In this document: one piece after another, positions 52,601-63,507 of the stretch | Layout: every line of letters begins with the position of its first letter | Position numbering within the stretch: the first letter of the stretch is position 1 | Assembly (NCBI GenBank): GCA_900466005.1 | Contig: UEGQ01000004.1 | Span: 310,001 to 374,000, forward strand | Reading direction: 5' to 3' | DNA length: 64,000 nucleotides | Source of the DNA: Hyphomicrobiales bacterium | GTDB lineage: Bacteria > Pseudomonadota > Alphaproteobacteria > Rhizobiales > Rhizobiaceae | Notes under the pieces: model-generated | The model's input: only the letters and a program-made list of their open reading frames with translations | The model's database searches: none | What the model was told of the DNA's origin: nothing | Made by a program: the position numbers and the translations under genes

Positions 52601-54466
52601 CTACACATCGGATTTCTCGGCGCCGGCAGCGCGCACGGGTTCGAAGCCGTGCCAGCGGATGCGCAAGCGGGTTATGGTTGTCTTGCCGCCGAAGCCGGCT
52701 CCGGCGACGGTGAAACGGGTTTCCGTGAAGCTGACGACGTCCTGCCCGGCGGCAAGCGCCTCGATCGAGCCGACCCCATGCCGGCCGAGTTCCGCACCGC
52801 CGACAAAGACGGCGAACACGGTGCTCGCGAGTGTCACGGCAAGCCCGCGGGAAACCGGGATGGCCGCAAGCCCGTTCTCGATTGCGTGGCGCACCACGAC
52901 CATCACTCCGAGCAGCGCGTAGAGCGCGACGTTGATCCCGACGAAGAGGTAGAAGCCCGCAGCGGAATTCTGCTGAGGCGCGAGCGCGATCGCCGCCGCC
53001 GATGCCACCGTCAGCACCGCATACGGCGTGATGACACGAACCGGCAACAGAGCGCGCTCCTGCTTTCCTTTCGGCGTGATGCGGAAGTCGACGAAGCTCC
53101 TGGCGATCGCATCGCGGACGGCGGCGATGACGCCGGCCAGCGACCACGGCCAGCGCAGAAGGATGAAGGCAATCCCCTCCCAGCCGAACAGTTTGGCGTC
53201 GTGCGGGCGGTAGGTCTCGGTCCGCCTCCAGAAGAAGGCGAGCACGATCAGCACCAGCGACAGCGGCGCGAAATGCAGGAGGAAGGCCGGATAGGTGACG
53301 TTGACGAAGACGCGTCCATCGACGAGCGCGACGAGCGGCAGCAGGAACATCAGCGCCATCATGCCGGAAAAGAGCGGATACCAGAGCTGCGAGAACAGGA
53401 ACTGGAACTTGAGCCGCAGCGGCAGGCGCCGGACGAGCGGACGGGAATACTGCAGCAGGATGGTGACGAGGCTTCGCGACCACTGGAATTCCTGGACGGC
53501 GAGGTCGGCGAAGGTCGCCGGTCCATCGCCGTGGGCGATCGCGTCGAGCGCGTGCACGCCACGCCAGCCGGCGGCATTCATCATCAGCGTGGTCGAATGG
53601 TCTTCGGCGAGTTCCGGGCCGAGGCCGCCGATCTCCTTCAGTGCCGCCGTGCGCACCGCATAGTGCGAGCCGATGCAGAGCGGCGCCCAGCCGTTGTTGT
53701 AGCCGGCCTGCAGCGAGCCGTGCAGGCTCGCTTCGGCATAGAGGCGCCCGCGCGCCGCCCAACTCTGGGCAGCATTGGCGTCGCAGATGCTCGGCGCCGA
53801 GACATAGCCGACCCGCGGGTCGGAAAAGGGGCGGATGACCTCCCGCAGATAAGTGGGATCGGGCACGTGATCGGCATCGAACTGCGCGACGAAGTCGTAG
53901 GCGTCATAGCCGTACTGGTCGTAGAAATAGGCGAGATTGCCTTCCTTGCAGCGCGTGCGGCGCGGCCATTCGCTGCGGTGATAGGCTTCGACGCCCTTGC
54001 GGCTCGATATCCGGATGCCGTGCTCCGCGCACCAGCGCCGGGTTTCCTCGTCGGGATCCTCGTCCGCCAGCCACACGTCGAAGGAGAGCCCCTCCTGTGC
54101 CAGCATGGCGAGCAGGGTCTTCTGGACGACCTCGAAGGGTTCGGAGGGCGCCTTGGTGGCGACCATCGCCACCCGTCCCTGCGGTAGCGGTGCCGTCCTG
54201 CTCACCCGTCGGGCGCCGAGAAAGATGAAAATGAAATAGGCCGGCAGCAGCGTCACCCAGGCGACGACCAGCGTCACGATGAGCCAGGCGCCCCATCCGA
54301 TCACATGGGCGGGATCGAGCCACCACGTCCAGAAGAAGCCGAGCGCGACGAGCCAGGCGAGAATGCCCATCCAGTAGCCGAACAGGCGCCGGCCGGTGAA
54401 GATCGGCTCCAGGATCGCTGGCGCCCCCGGCGCCTCCATCAGGGTTCTCGTCAGGCTCTCGCTCAT
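52601..54466 (-). CDS. Cellulose-synthase-like family 2 glycosyltransferase
   Basis: 621 residues. Two N-terminal membrane helices (about 30-50 and 57-82), a cytoplasmic GT2 domain with the three Asp signatures (WLADEDPDEE, QFDADHVPD, AEDHSTT) and QEFQWSRS in place of QxxRW, then four or more C-terminal helices. No PilZ domain is visible, so c-di-GMP control would have to act elsewhere. Overlaps the epimerase gene by 4 nt. Polymerises and exports an NDP-sugar-derived chain at the inner membrane, probably using UDP-pentoses supplied by the two upstream enzymes. Confidence 0.88.
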   Translation of the reverse strand: MSESLTRTLMEAPGAPAILEPIFTGRRLFGYWMGILAWLVALGFFWTWWLDPAHVIGWGAWLIVTLVVAWVTLLPAYFIFIFLGARRVSRTAPLPQGRVAMVATKAPSEPFEVVQKTLLAMLAQEGLSFDVWLADEDPDEETRRWCAEHGIRISSRKGVEAYHRSEWPRRTRCKEGNLAYFYDQYGYDAYDFVAQFDADHVPDPTYLREVIRPFSDPRVGYVSAPSICDANAAQSWAARGRLYAEASLHGSLQAGYNNGWAPLCIGSHYAVRTAALKEIGGLGPELAEDHSTTLMMNAAGWRGVHALDAIAHGDGPATFADLAVQEFQWSRSLVTILLQYSRPLVRRLPLRLKFQFLFSQLWYPLFSGMMALMFLLPLVALVDGRVFVNVTYPAFLLHFAPLSLVLIVLAFFWRRTETYRPHDAKLFGWEGIAFILLRWPWSLAGVIAAVRDAIARSFVDFRITPKGKQERALLPVRVITPYAVLTVASAAAIALAPQQNSAAGFYLFVGINVALYALLGVMVVVRHAIENGLAAIPVSRGLAVTLASTVFAVFVGGAELGRHGVGSIEALAAGQDVVSFTETRFTVAGAGFGGKTTITRLRIRWHGFEPVRAAGAEKSDV

Positions 54467-55446
54467 ATCCGTGCCTCCAGGCCGAAGGTCGGACAGGCGG
54501 TCCGTATGATCGTGTCGATGTCGGAGAGCTGCGGCCGGAAGCCCAGGCGTTCGCTCGCCCGGCCGGTCTCGGCAAAGAGCATCGGCGGGTCGCCCGGACG
54601 GCGCGGCCCGTATTCGACGGGCACGTTGCGGCCGGTGATGCGGCCGATCGCCTCAATGATCTCGCCGACGGAAGTCCCTCGACCGGAGCCGAGGTTGAGA
54701 CGCAGCGTTTCTCCTCCGAAGAGAAGGTGGTCCACCGCCGCGACATGCGCTTCGGCGAGATCGCTCACATGGATGAAGTCGCGCACGCAGGTGCCGTCCG
54801 ACGTCGGGTAGTCGCGGCCGAAGACCTCGAAGTGCGGGAGGCGTCCGACGGCGGCGAGCAGCGCCCGCGGGATGATGTGGGTTTCCGGATCGTGGCGCTC
54901 GCGAAGCTCGCCGTCCGGATCGGCGCCGGCGGCATTGAAGTAGCGAAGCGCTACGAAGCGGAGGCCGTGCGCGGCTGCGAAATCGTCGAGCATCATCTCG
55001 AAGATCAGCTTGGTGCGGCCGTAGGGGTTGATCGGCAGCTGCGGGCTTTCCTCGTCGATCGGCAGGCGCTCGGGCACACCGTAGGTCGCGCAGCTGCTCG
55101 AGAAGACGATGTTCGTCAGCCCCATGTCGAGGGCGGTCTCGAGCAGGGTGAGACCGCCGCCGACATTGTTGGCGTAGTATTTGCGCGGGTTCTCGACGGA
55201 CTCGCCGACATAGGCATTGGCCGCGCAATGGACGATGCAGGCCGGAGCGAATTCCTCGATCGCCCGGCGAAGGGTTCTAGCGTCGGCGATGTCGCCGACC
55301 ACCAGGGGACCCCATCTGACCGCATCGGCGTGACCGGTGGAGAGATTGTCGTAGACCACGGGCTGGTAGGCGGCCCTGAAGAGCGCCTTGCTGATGTGGC
55401 TGCCGATGAAGCCAGCCCCTCCGGTGACGAGAACGGTGCGCGACAT
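54463..55446 (-). CDS. uxe: UDP-sugar 4-epimerase, likely UDP-xylose 4-epimerase (Uxe)
   Basis: 327 residues, extended SDR. Cofactor motif GGAGFIGSH at about 9-17, catalytic Ser in VFSSSCATYG and Tyr/Lys in YGRTK. GalE-like overall; the general label would be UDP-glucose 4-epimerase. It directly follows a UDP-glucuronate decarboxylase gene (1-bp gap), the arrangement of uxs1-uxe in Sinorhizobium meliloti, where UDP-xylose is epimerised to UDP-arabinose. Sequence alone does not separate the two activities. Confidence 0.78.
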   Translation of the reverse strand: MSRTVLVTGGAGFIGSHISKALFRAAYQPVVYDNLSTGHADAVRWGPLVVGDIADARTLRRAIEEFAPACIVHCAANAYVGESVENPRKYYANNVGGGLTLLETALDMGLTNIVFSSSCATYGVPERLPIDEESPQLPINPYGRTKLIFEMMLDDFAAAHGLRFVALRYFNAAGADPDGELRERHDPETHIIPRALLAAVGRLPHFEVFGRDYPTSDGTCVRDFIHVSDLAEAHVAAVDHLLFGGETLRLNLGSGRGTSVGEIIEAIGRITGRNVPVEYGPRRPGDPPMLFAETGRASERLGFRPQLSDIDTIIRTACPTFGLEARI

Positions 55447-55447
55447 G

Positions 55448-56479
<1,032 letters not shown>

Positions 56480-56849
56480 TGCACACACTCCCTCCGCCTG
56501 TGCTCTCGATGAGAGCGCAGCGTAAAAACAACATCACTGGAAAGGAAAGGAACTGGCGGATTTTTCGCGAGATCAGCTTCGGCAATCCACGCAAAACTCT
56601 TGGGCCACCTCTCGTTTCATAGCAATTACGCGCCAGTTTTAATAAATCGTCAATCTTTTTTAAGCATAAAGTACGAATTGATTACGCGTATTACTTAAGG
56701 ATTATACTTAGTTGCTAATCCATCTAATCCCCAAACCCCTCCGTCGACGTAGGGGGTTATCCACAGCGTTTCCTAATATAGCCATATTTAGTAACCTTTG
56801 GATGGCATAGTTAGTTCGGACGGGACATCATCAGCGTCGGAGGAATGAG
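56480..56849. promoter_or_regulatory. AT-rich control region of the polysaccharide operon
   Basis: 370 bp between uxs1 and a divergent small gene. 56590-56820 is markedly AT-rich. A 20-bp near-palindrome, CCCCT-C-CGTCGACG-T-AGGGG (56736-56755), holds an inner perfect palindrome CGTCGACG and is a good operator candidate. TTATCCACA at 56757-56765 is a perfect DnaA-box 9-mer directly beside it. No open frame. Confidence 0.55.
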
Positions 56850-57191
56850 GTGACGACGAATTTCTGGACCATCCTGAAAAGCCGCGCCCGCGGCACAGGG
56901 CTCATCGCCACGGTATGCATGAGCGTGACCGTACCGACATCCTGCGCCTTCGTGGCGGATGAGGACGCCCCACGCGCGCCGTTGGCGCAACGCGGGGGAG
57001 TAATCCCCGGCGCGACGCCGGTGGCGAAGGCCAGCTATGGCTACAGTAAGACCGTTCCGATGGGACGCACGGCCGAAGCGCCGAGAAAGCCGGTTCTGGC
57101 CAAGGCCCAGATGACGAGCTATCTCGGATCCGCTCCCTATATCTGTTCGGCGAGCGGTTTCGGACGGAAGTCGCGCTGTTTCTTGCGCTAG
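56850..57191 (+). CDS. Small exported protein of unknown function
   Basis: 113 residues, GTG start at 56850 with GGAGGAATGAG before it. A hydrophobic N-terminal segment (GLIATVCMSVTVPTSCAF) may be a signal or lipoprotein-type sequence. The C-terminal SYLGSAPYICSASGFGRKS with two Cys and a final RCFLR recalls short exported proteins seen in Rhizobiaceae. No named family. Convergent with the LuxR-type gene. Confidence 0.6.
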   Translation: MTTNFWTILKSRARGTGLIATVCMSVTVPTSCAFVADEDAPRAPLAQRGGVIPGATPVAKASYGYSKTVPMGRTAEAPRKPVLAKAQMTSYLGSAPYICSASGFGRKSRCFLR

Positions 57192-57209
57192 CGACGCTGG
57201 ATTTCCCGG

Positions 57210-57980
57210 CTAGTTCTGTCGTACGGCACCGCCGATACGGCCGGCGCCGAAGAAATGAGAGGCCGCCTCGGTACGGTTCCGGACCTTCATCTTCTTGTAG
57301 ATGTTCCGGACGTGAACCTTCACGGTGTTTTCGGAGAGCCCGAGACGGTCGGCGATAATCTTGTTCTGCGTGCCGTCGCAGATGAGGTCGAGGATCTGCA
57401 CCTCGCGGGTGGTGAGCGCGGACGTGCTACCCGTGACAACCGCCTCATGGACGGGCTTGGTGGTCGCGACCAGCCGGCCGTCGAAGTCTGGATCGACGGC
57501 AGATTGCGGCTCGCTGCTCAGGAGGTGCAGCAGGGCCGAAGGGAAATGCTCTCCCCCCTTGACCAGCAGTTCGACCGCAGCAACGAACACGTCCAGTCGC
57601 AGATTGGCCGGAAGAATTCCCGCGATTTCACGGGACTCCGCCAGTGTCGCGAGCTGGCATTCGAGCTTGCTGATCGATTCCACCACGATCCCGACCGAGG
57701 TGTCGGAATTCTTGATCTTCAGCCGTTGCAAGACCGCCGTTATATCTTCGAACGGAAGACGATAGAGAAGGACGAGCGTCGCAAAACCCTCGACATCCTT
57801 GGTGACGGCCTCGTCACGCCCGTGAATGACCACGTCATAGCTCGGAAACTTCTTCGAAAGAACTTCCGCCAGGCATTCGGACAGGAGATCCTTCTTGGCG
57901 ATCATGAGTATCGTTTGCGGACGAAGCTCACCCTTTGGGATATGCGCTGGGGGCGCCGCTCTTGTCTCCATCATCTGCAT
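57210..57980 (-). CDS. LuxR/NarL-type regulator with degenerate receiver domain
   Basis: 256 residues from ATG 57980 (GGGAG 6 nt upstream). C-terminal LuxR helix-turn-helix (LTTREVQILDLICDGTQNKI then LGLSENTVKVHVRNIYKKM). The N-terminal ~140 residues follow a receiver-like alpha/beta pattern (TILMIAKKDLLSECLAEVL), but the strand that should carry the phospho-Asp reads TLVLLYRLPFED, without Asp, and the acidic pair is absent. It therefore probably works without phosphorylation. It is separated from the polysaccharide operon only by the small exported gene, so control of that operon is possible but unproven. Confidence 0.85.
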   Translation of the reverse strand: MQMMETRAAPPAHIPKGELRPQTILMIAKKDLLSECLAEVLSKKFPSYDVVIHGRDEAVTKDVEGFATLVLLYRLPFEDITAVLQRLKIKNSDTSVGIVVESISKLECQLATLAESREIAGILPANLRLDVFVAAVELLVKGGEHFPSALLHLLSSEPQSAVDPDFDGRLVATTKPVHEAVVTGSTSALTTREVQILDLICDGTQNKIIADRLGLSENTVKVHVRNIYKKMKVRNRTEAASHFFGAGRIGGAVRQN

Positions 57981-58807
57981 GGTGTGCTCCCTTTTTACAC
58001 AGTTACTCGGCAATCTGGGACCGTTGGGCGCACACGCCGCCCCCTCAGCCCTCTTATATTAGCGACAGACAATAATATGAATTATGCGTAAAGAAAACGA
58101 CTATAATGGGTTATATATTCGATGTGACTAATCCAGTCGGGTGAGACAAATACTGCCTTTGTGGCCCCGACTGATTTCGCCGGAGACAGCATATGAGAAA
58201 AACCCCCCAAATGCGCAGGGGCGAGTTATACCTCATTCGGCGAAAATCCAGGCGAAATAACCTAAAAAGGGCTATTTTTCGCTTGGCCGCATGAAAGCAG
58301 AACGACTGTTCGAGGCGAGGCTCGTTCAGTAGTGTTCCCTAGATTTTCAGGGGAAAATGCGCAGATTGCGCTGTTAAGGCAACATTGCCGGTGGTTTTCG
58401 GAGCGCTGAAAACGAAGTGTTTACTGCCTCAGATCGAGACAAAGGCCTCCACGAGGCGGTCGATTTGTTTCCGGCGCCCCGACACCAACGAGCAACGAAC
58501 GAAATATTAGCCGTTATACTTAGACGTAACATTCAAAAAATCATGCCACCCGTACGGTGTGCACAGCATCGAGCACAGACGCCGCAGGTGCCGCACAAGG
58601 CGGCGGACGCCCTTGAAAGAGCTTGCCGGGCTGCCGATCGGCCAAACCTTGGCATGCCGGCAAGCCTGTCCCGCTGTTCGAGCCGGTCATCATCACATCC
58701 GCGTGAAGGAACAAGCCCATCCCCGGGATTGTTAGAAGATCGTCGGGTCCGTGGTGGTGCAAGAGTACCGTGGTCCCGCCATTGAGGCGATCGCGCAGGA
58801 GGCGATG
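57981..58807. other. 827-bp gene-poor region with candidate small RNA
   Basis: No reliable coding frame. AT-rich from about 58050 to 58540. On the plus strand a perfect -10 hexamer TATAAT (58102-58107) precedes an inverted repeat CAGTCGGG (58134-58141) / CCCGACTG (58166-58173), with inner CAAA/TTTG pairing, giving a folded RNA of roughly 60 nt or more. No good -35 was seen. Small open frames on both strands near 58417-58814 lack ribosome sites. Confidence 0.45.
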
Positions 58808-58960
58808 ATGACATCAGGGACCAAACGCATGCGTACGGTCATCGGCCTTGTCATAGCTGCGCTCGCGGTCCTGCTTCTGGCCTGGCTTTTCGTCGGTGAG
58901 GAAAGCAACACGACGCGGACCGACCAGGGAAATTATCCTCCGCACGCGGTCGAGCAGTAA
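58808..58960 (+). CDS. Small single-pass membrane protein
   Basis: 50 residues from ATG 58808, chosen over ATG 58805 because AGGAGG ends 5 nt before it. One transmembrane helix (MRTVIGLVIAALAVLLLAWL) flanked by basic residues inside and a short polar C-terminal tail (EESNTTRTDQGNYPPHAV). No family recognised; such proteins are frequent near stress genes in rhizobia. Followed by a terminator-like hairpin at 59158. Confidence 0.6.
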   Translation: MTSGTKRMRTVIGLVIAALAVLLLAWLFVGEESNTTRTDQGNYPPHAVEQ

Positions 58961-59383
58961 CACCGTTCCAGGACAGACCATCCGCAACCGGAGCATGCGT
59001 GATGTCGCCGGTCGGAGCCGCCGGCCGCGGCGTTCTCTGCCGCGTCGGTCGCCGCCCCGGGACTAAAAAGTTTCCCGGGTCGAGGAAACTTCCGTGTGAT
59101 CCCCGTGTTTTGGGGCTGTCGGAGCGGAAACGCAACGCCCGACATGATCCTCCCAGGGCCCCGTCGCCGTCAGGCGACGGGGCTTTGGCTTTCCGAAAAC
59201 AATCTTTGCCGATGCGTCTCCGGGACTGGAACTTTTGTCACACGCTTACATTATTCCACGCGTCCGGGGCACAACGTCCGCCCTCTCGGCGAACGTCCGG
59301 GGTATCCCCATCACGCAGCATTAGGATAGCCGTATTCATCGATCTTTGTCCGACACGAACCGGAGAAGGCACGGGAACCCGCA
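58961..59383. other. 423-bp region ahead of glgA with hairpins and possible EcfG element
   Basis: Contains a perfect 8-bp stem AAGTTTCC (59068-59075) / GGAAACTT (59084-59091), the terminator-like hairpin at 59158-59186, and GGAAC (59228-59232) followed after 18 nt by TT (59251-59252). The last is a weak match to the rhizobial RpoE2 consensus, since the -10 reads ATT rather than GTT. No coding frame supported. Confidence 0.45.
59158..59186 (+). terminator. Terminator-like hairpin upstream of glgA
   Basis: GCCCCGTCGCC (59158-59168) and GGCGACGGGGC (59173-59183) form a perfect 11-bp stem with loop GTCA, followed by TTTGGCTTT. Probably ends transcription of the small membrane-protein gene. Confidence 0.65.
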
Positions 59384-60892
<1,509 letters not shown>

Positions 60893-60952
60893 GGTGGAAC
60901 CTTCTCATGCCACTCGCCGTTACTGGCGGACCAAGACACGAAGGGGCAAAAG

Positions 60953-62827
60953 ATGGAGGGGCGGCGGCAGACGTCACGGCAGGTGAAGGCGATAGTCTTT
61001 CCCGGCGAGAGGCGGCTTTTCCGAAAGAGCTGGGGCGCGGAAATCATCTCGCCGGGCGAGGTGTGCTTTCGCATCTGGGCGTCGGCCTGTTCCAGAATGC
61101 ACCTCCGGATCGAGGGACGCGGCGACCGGGCCATGAAGTCTCTCGGCGACGGCTGGTTCGAACAAGTGGCGCATGACGTTCCTCCCGGAACCCCCTATTC
61201 CTTCGTGCTCCCGGACGGAAGGACAGTGCCGGACCCAGCGGCCAGGGCACAAGTCTCGGGGACTGAAAGCCCGTCGCTCGTGGTCGACCCCTCGGCCTAT
61301 ACCTGGAAAAATCCCGTCTGGCGCGGCCGCCCCTGGCATGAGGCGGTCTTCTATGAACTCCACGTCGGGACGTTCACGCCCGAAGGAACCTTCAGGGCCG
61401 CCGCCGAACGGCTGGGCGAACTTGCCGAACTCGGCATCACAGCGGTTGAGCTGATGCCGGTTGCCGGCTTCTACGGCGAGCGCGGCTGGGGTTATGACGG
61501 CGTTCTGCAATACGCGCCCCACGCCGCCTATGGTGATCCGGACGACATGAAGCACTTCATCGACACGGCCCATGGCCTGGGAATGATGGTGGTGCTCGAC
61601 GTCGTGTACAATCACTTCGGCATCTACGGGAACTATCTCACGCATTACGCGCCCGATTTCTTCGACGCGCAGAGGGAGACCCCGTGGGGACCGGCACCCG
61701 ACTTCGGCAAGCAGCCCGCCCGCGATTTCGTCATCGAGAACGCACTTTACTGGATCGGAGAGTTCTTTATCGACGGCCTGCGCCTCGACGCCATCGACCA
61801 CTTCGTCGACAAGCCCGGCAGGATACCTCTGCTGACGGAGCTCGGCGAGCGCGTCGCTGCGACCTCGCCCGGGCGCCAGGTCCACCTGATCATCGAGGAC
61901 GCCCGCAATGTCACCGGACCGATGGAGGTTCAGCCGGACGGGACAAGGCTCTTCGTTGCCAAGTGGAACGATGACTTCCATCACGTGGCCCATGTGATCG
62001 CGACCGGAGAGACGGACGGCTATTATCTCGACTTCTCGGCCGATCCCTTCCGGTTCGTCCAGCGCGCGCTCGCGGAAGGCTTCGTCTACCAGGGAGAGCC
62101 ACGCCCGACCCTGGACGGCAAGCCGGTCGGGGAGCCGAGCAGCCATCTGCCGCCGGGCGCCTTCGTGAATTTCCTGCAGAATCACGACCAGATCGGCAAC
62201 CGTGCCTTCGGAGAGCGGCTGCGTTCCATCACCGATCCGCGGCTCGCCGACGCGCTCATGGCAATCCTCCTGCTCTCTCCGCAGATCCCTCTCATCTTCA
62301 TGGGCGAGGAATTCGCCTGCGAACAGCCTTTCGTCTTCTTCTGCGATCACCCCGAGGAGGTCCACGAGGCCGACTATCAGGGGCGACAGCGGGAGGCTCG
62401 CAATTTCGGCCATGGTTCTGACCATCGGTCCGACATCGAGGGATTGCCTGACCCGAACGACCGCAAAACCTTCGAGGCTTCGAAGCTCGACTGGGCGGCC
62501 GCGGCGACGGAGAAAGGTCGGGCATACCGAACCTTCGTCGGCGACCTCATCCAGGCACGGCGGCGGTTCGTCTGGCCGCTCACCGCCGGCGCGACGGCAA
62601 TGGGCGGCAGGGTCGTTGAGCAGAGGGACGGCCTCGTCGCCGTCGACTGGACGTTCGCGGAAGGAAAACTGGAACTGCGGGCCAACCTGACCCGTTCATC
62701 GTCGAAGGTGCCGGCCGTGGAGGGACGGATTGTCCACCGCTGGCCGAAGGACGCCACAGCCGCACGAACCGGCGCGATCGAGCTTGCGCCCTATGCCGTC
62801 TGTCTCGCCGCGGGCCGGCACGGGTGA
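60953..62827 (+). CDS. treZ: Malto-oligosyltrehalose trehalohydrolase
   Basis: 624 residues, GH13 with N-terminal carbohydrate-binding domain (about 30-115). Catalytic region: VFYELHVGTFTPEG, DVVYNHFG, DGLRLDAID (nucleophile Asp), LIIEDARN (acid/base Glu) and FLQNHDQIGNR (third Asp). Releases trehalose from maltooligosyl-trehalose. Its usual partner treY is not present in the window. GAAGG precedes the ATG. With glgA it points to a stress-linked trehalose route at this locus. Confidence 0.93.
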   Translation: MEGRRQTSRQVKAIVFPGERRLFRKSWGAEIISPGEVCFRIWASACSRMHLRIEGRGDRAMKSLGDGWFEQVAHDVPPGTPYSFVLPDGRTVPDPAARAQVSGTESPSLVVDPSAYTWKNPVWRGRPWHEAVFYELHVGTFTPEGTFRAAAERLGELAELGITAVELMPVAGFYGERGWGYDGVLQYAPHAAYGDPDDMKHFIDTAHGLGMMVVLDVVYNHFGIYGNYLTHYAPDFFDAQRETPWGPAPDFGKQPARDFVIENALYWIGEFFIDGLRLDAIDHFVDKPGRIPLLTELGERVAATSPGRQVHLIIEDARNVTGPMEVQPDGTRLFVAKWNDDFHHVAHVIATGETDGYYLDFSADPFRFVQRALAEGFVYQGEPRPTLDGKPVGEPSSHLPPGAFVNFLQNHDQIGNRAFGERLRSITDPRLADALMAILLLSPQIPLIFMGEEFACEQPFVFFCDHPEEVHEADYQGRQREARNFGHGSDHRSDIEGLPDPNDRKTFEASKLDWAAAATEKGRAYRTFVGDLIQARRRFVWPLTAGATAMGGRVVEQRDGLVAVDWTFAEGKLELRANLTRSSSKVPAVEGRIVHRWPKDATAARTGAIELAPYAVCLAAGRHG

Positions 62828-62857
62828 CGTCAGGAAAGACGAAGGGAGAAGAGGAAA

Positions 62858-63091
62858 ATGGAACGGGAATTTCTGGACATCGTACCGCATTCGAACGGCT
62901 GGTGCTTCGTCGGGCGTGGCCTGCGTTCGCCAACCTATCCGAGCTATCACATGGCGCTCGCCGCGGCAAAAATGCTCCGGTCGGAGCGCAGGACCAACAG
63001 CGCGCCTGTGCTGCGCCATCTCGACCTCAAGGGGCGCCTGCTGCCGATCGACGACCGCTCGGTTTTCCCCGAACCGCGCTTCGCCGGTTGA
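62858..63091 (+). CDS. Small conserved protein, DUF2188-like
   Basis: 77 residues, with GGGAGAAGAGG upstream. Central IVPHSNGWCFVGRGLRSPTY followed by MALAAAKMLRSER has the pattern of DUF2188 proteins (xGWxV, then a helix with AxxxAR), though the match is partial. Convergent with nepR. A stress-regulon link is plausible only from neighbourhood. Confidence 0.6.
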   Translation: MEREFLDIVPHSNGWCFVGRGLRSPTYPSYHMALAAAKMLRSERRTNSAPVLRHLDLKGRLLPIDDRSVFPEPRFAG

Positions 63092-63107
63092 AAACAGGAA
63101 GCGGGAC

Positions 63108-63275
63108 CTATTTCTTGTCGGTCCGCTGGTCTAGGGCGGCCTGAAGTTCCTTCGCGAGTTCCTGGATTCGCGGAGGCACGGGGCAGCTTTCGATTTCGGT
63201 CAGAAGCTGTCGGAGCTTTGCGTCGATGGAGCGGCCGGCCGTCTTGCGGCCTTTTCGGTCTTCGGATTCGTTCAA
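63108..63275 (-). CDS. nepR: NepR-type anti-sigma factor
   Basis: 55 residues, TTG start at 63275: the frame is closed by a TAG 13 codons upstream and no ATG or GTG lies between, so TTG is the only usual start. Core IDAKLRQLLTEIESCPVPPR followed by IQELAKELQAAL follows the NepR pattern (two helices linked by a PVP segment) that holds EcfG and is released by phosphorylated PhyR. Divergent from an EcfG-type sigma gene 232 bp away. No phyR is visible. Shorter than many NepR proteins but with both helices. Confidence 0.8.
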   Translation of the reverse strand: MNESEDRKGRKTAGRSIDAKLRQLLTEIESCPVPPRIQELAKELQAALDQRTDKK

Positions 63276-63436
63276 ACCTGGTCCCCGGAAATTCCCGCGC
63301 CGTTCGCGAGGCTAAGAGCGCACGATGAAGCATGGTGAGGAGGGTTCCTCTCCTTGCCTAAAAGTATGACGCGACGCGGCCGTTTTCAACGTATTCGCCG
63401 CAAATGAGTGCCGGCAACTTGCCGTAGAAGCCGTGG

Positions 63437-63461
63437 AACCAGTACCGGCCTTTCGCGTTGA
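63437..63461 (+). promoter_or_regulatory. EcfG-type autoregulatory promoter
   Basis: GGAAC (63437-63441), 17 nt, GTT (63459-63461), 46 bp before the sigma gene. Perfect elements of the general-stress consensus, predicting positive autoregulation. A GGAAC also occurs on the minus strand toward nepR (63348-63344) but without a correctly spaced GTT. Confidence 0.75.
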
Positions 63462-63507
63462 CGGGAAACACCCGCACCGCCGCAAACAAAGAGGATTACC
63501 GGTCGTG

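Noticed and set aside
54463-55446. Calling the epimerase galE/exoB
   Set aside because: The fold fits, but direct linkage to UDP-xylose synthase favours UDP-xylose 4-epimerase; kept as the main alternative rather than the call.
56757-56765. Replication origin suggested by a perfect DnaA box in AT-rich DNA
   Set aside because: Only one box, no dnaA, repABC, parAB or other origin genes nearby; a single 9-mer match can arise by chance in 64 kb.
58541-58762. 73-codon minus-strand frame starting with TTG and three His codons
   Set aside because: No ribosome site, no family, and it lies in a region of poor coding character.
63324-63348. EcfG promoter on the minus strand for nepR
   Set aside because: GGAAC is present, but no GTT occurs at 16-18 nt; the nearest CGTG is about two bases too far.
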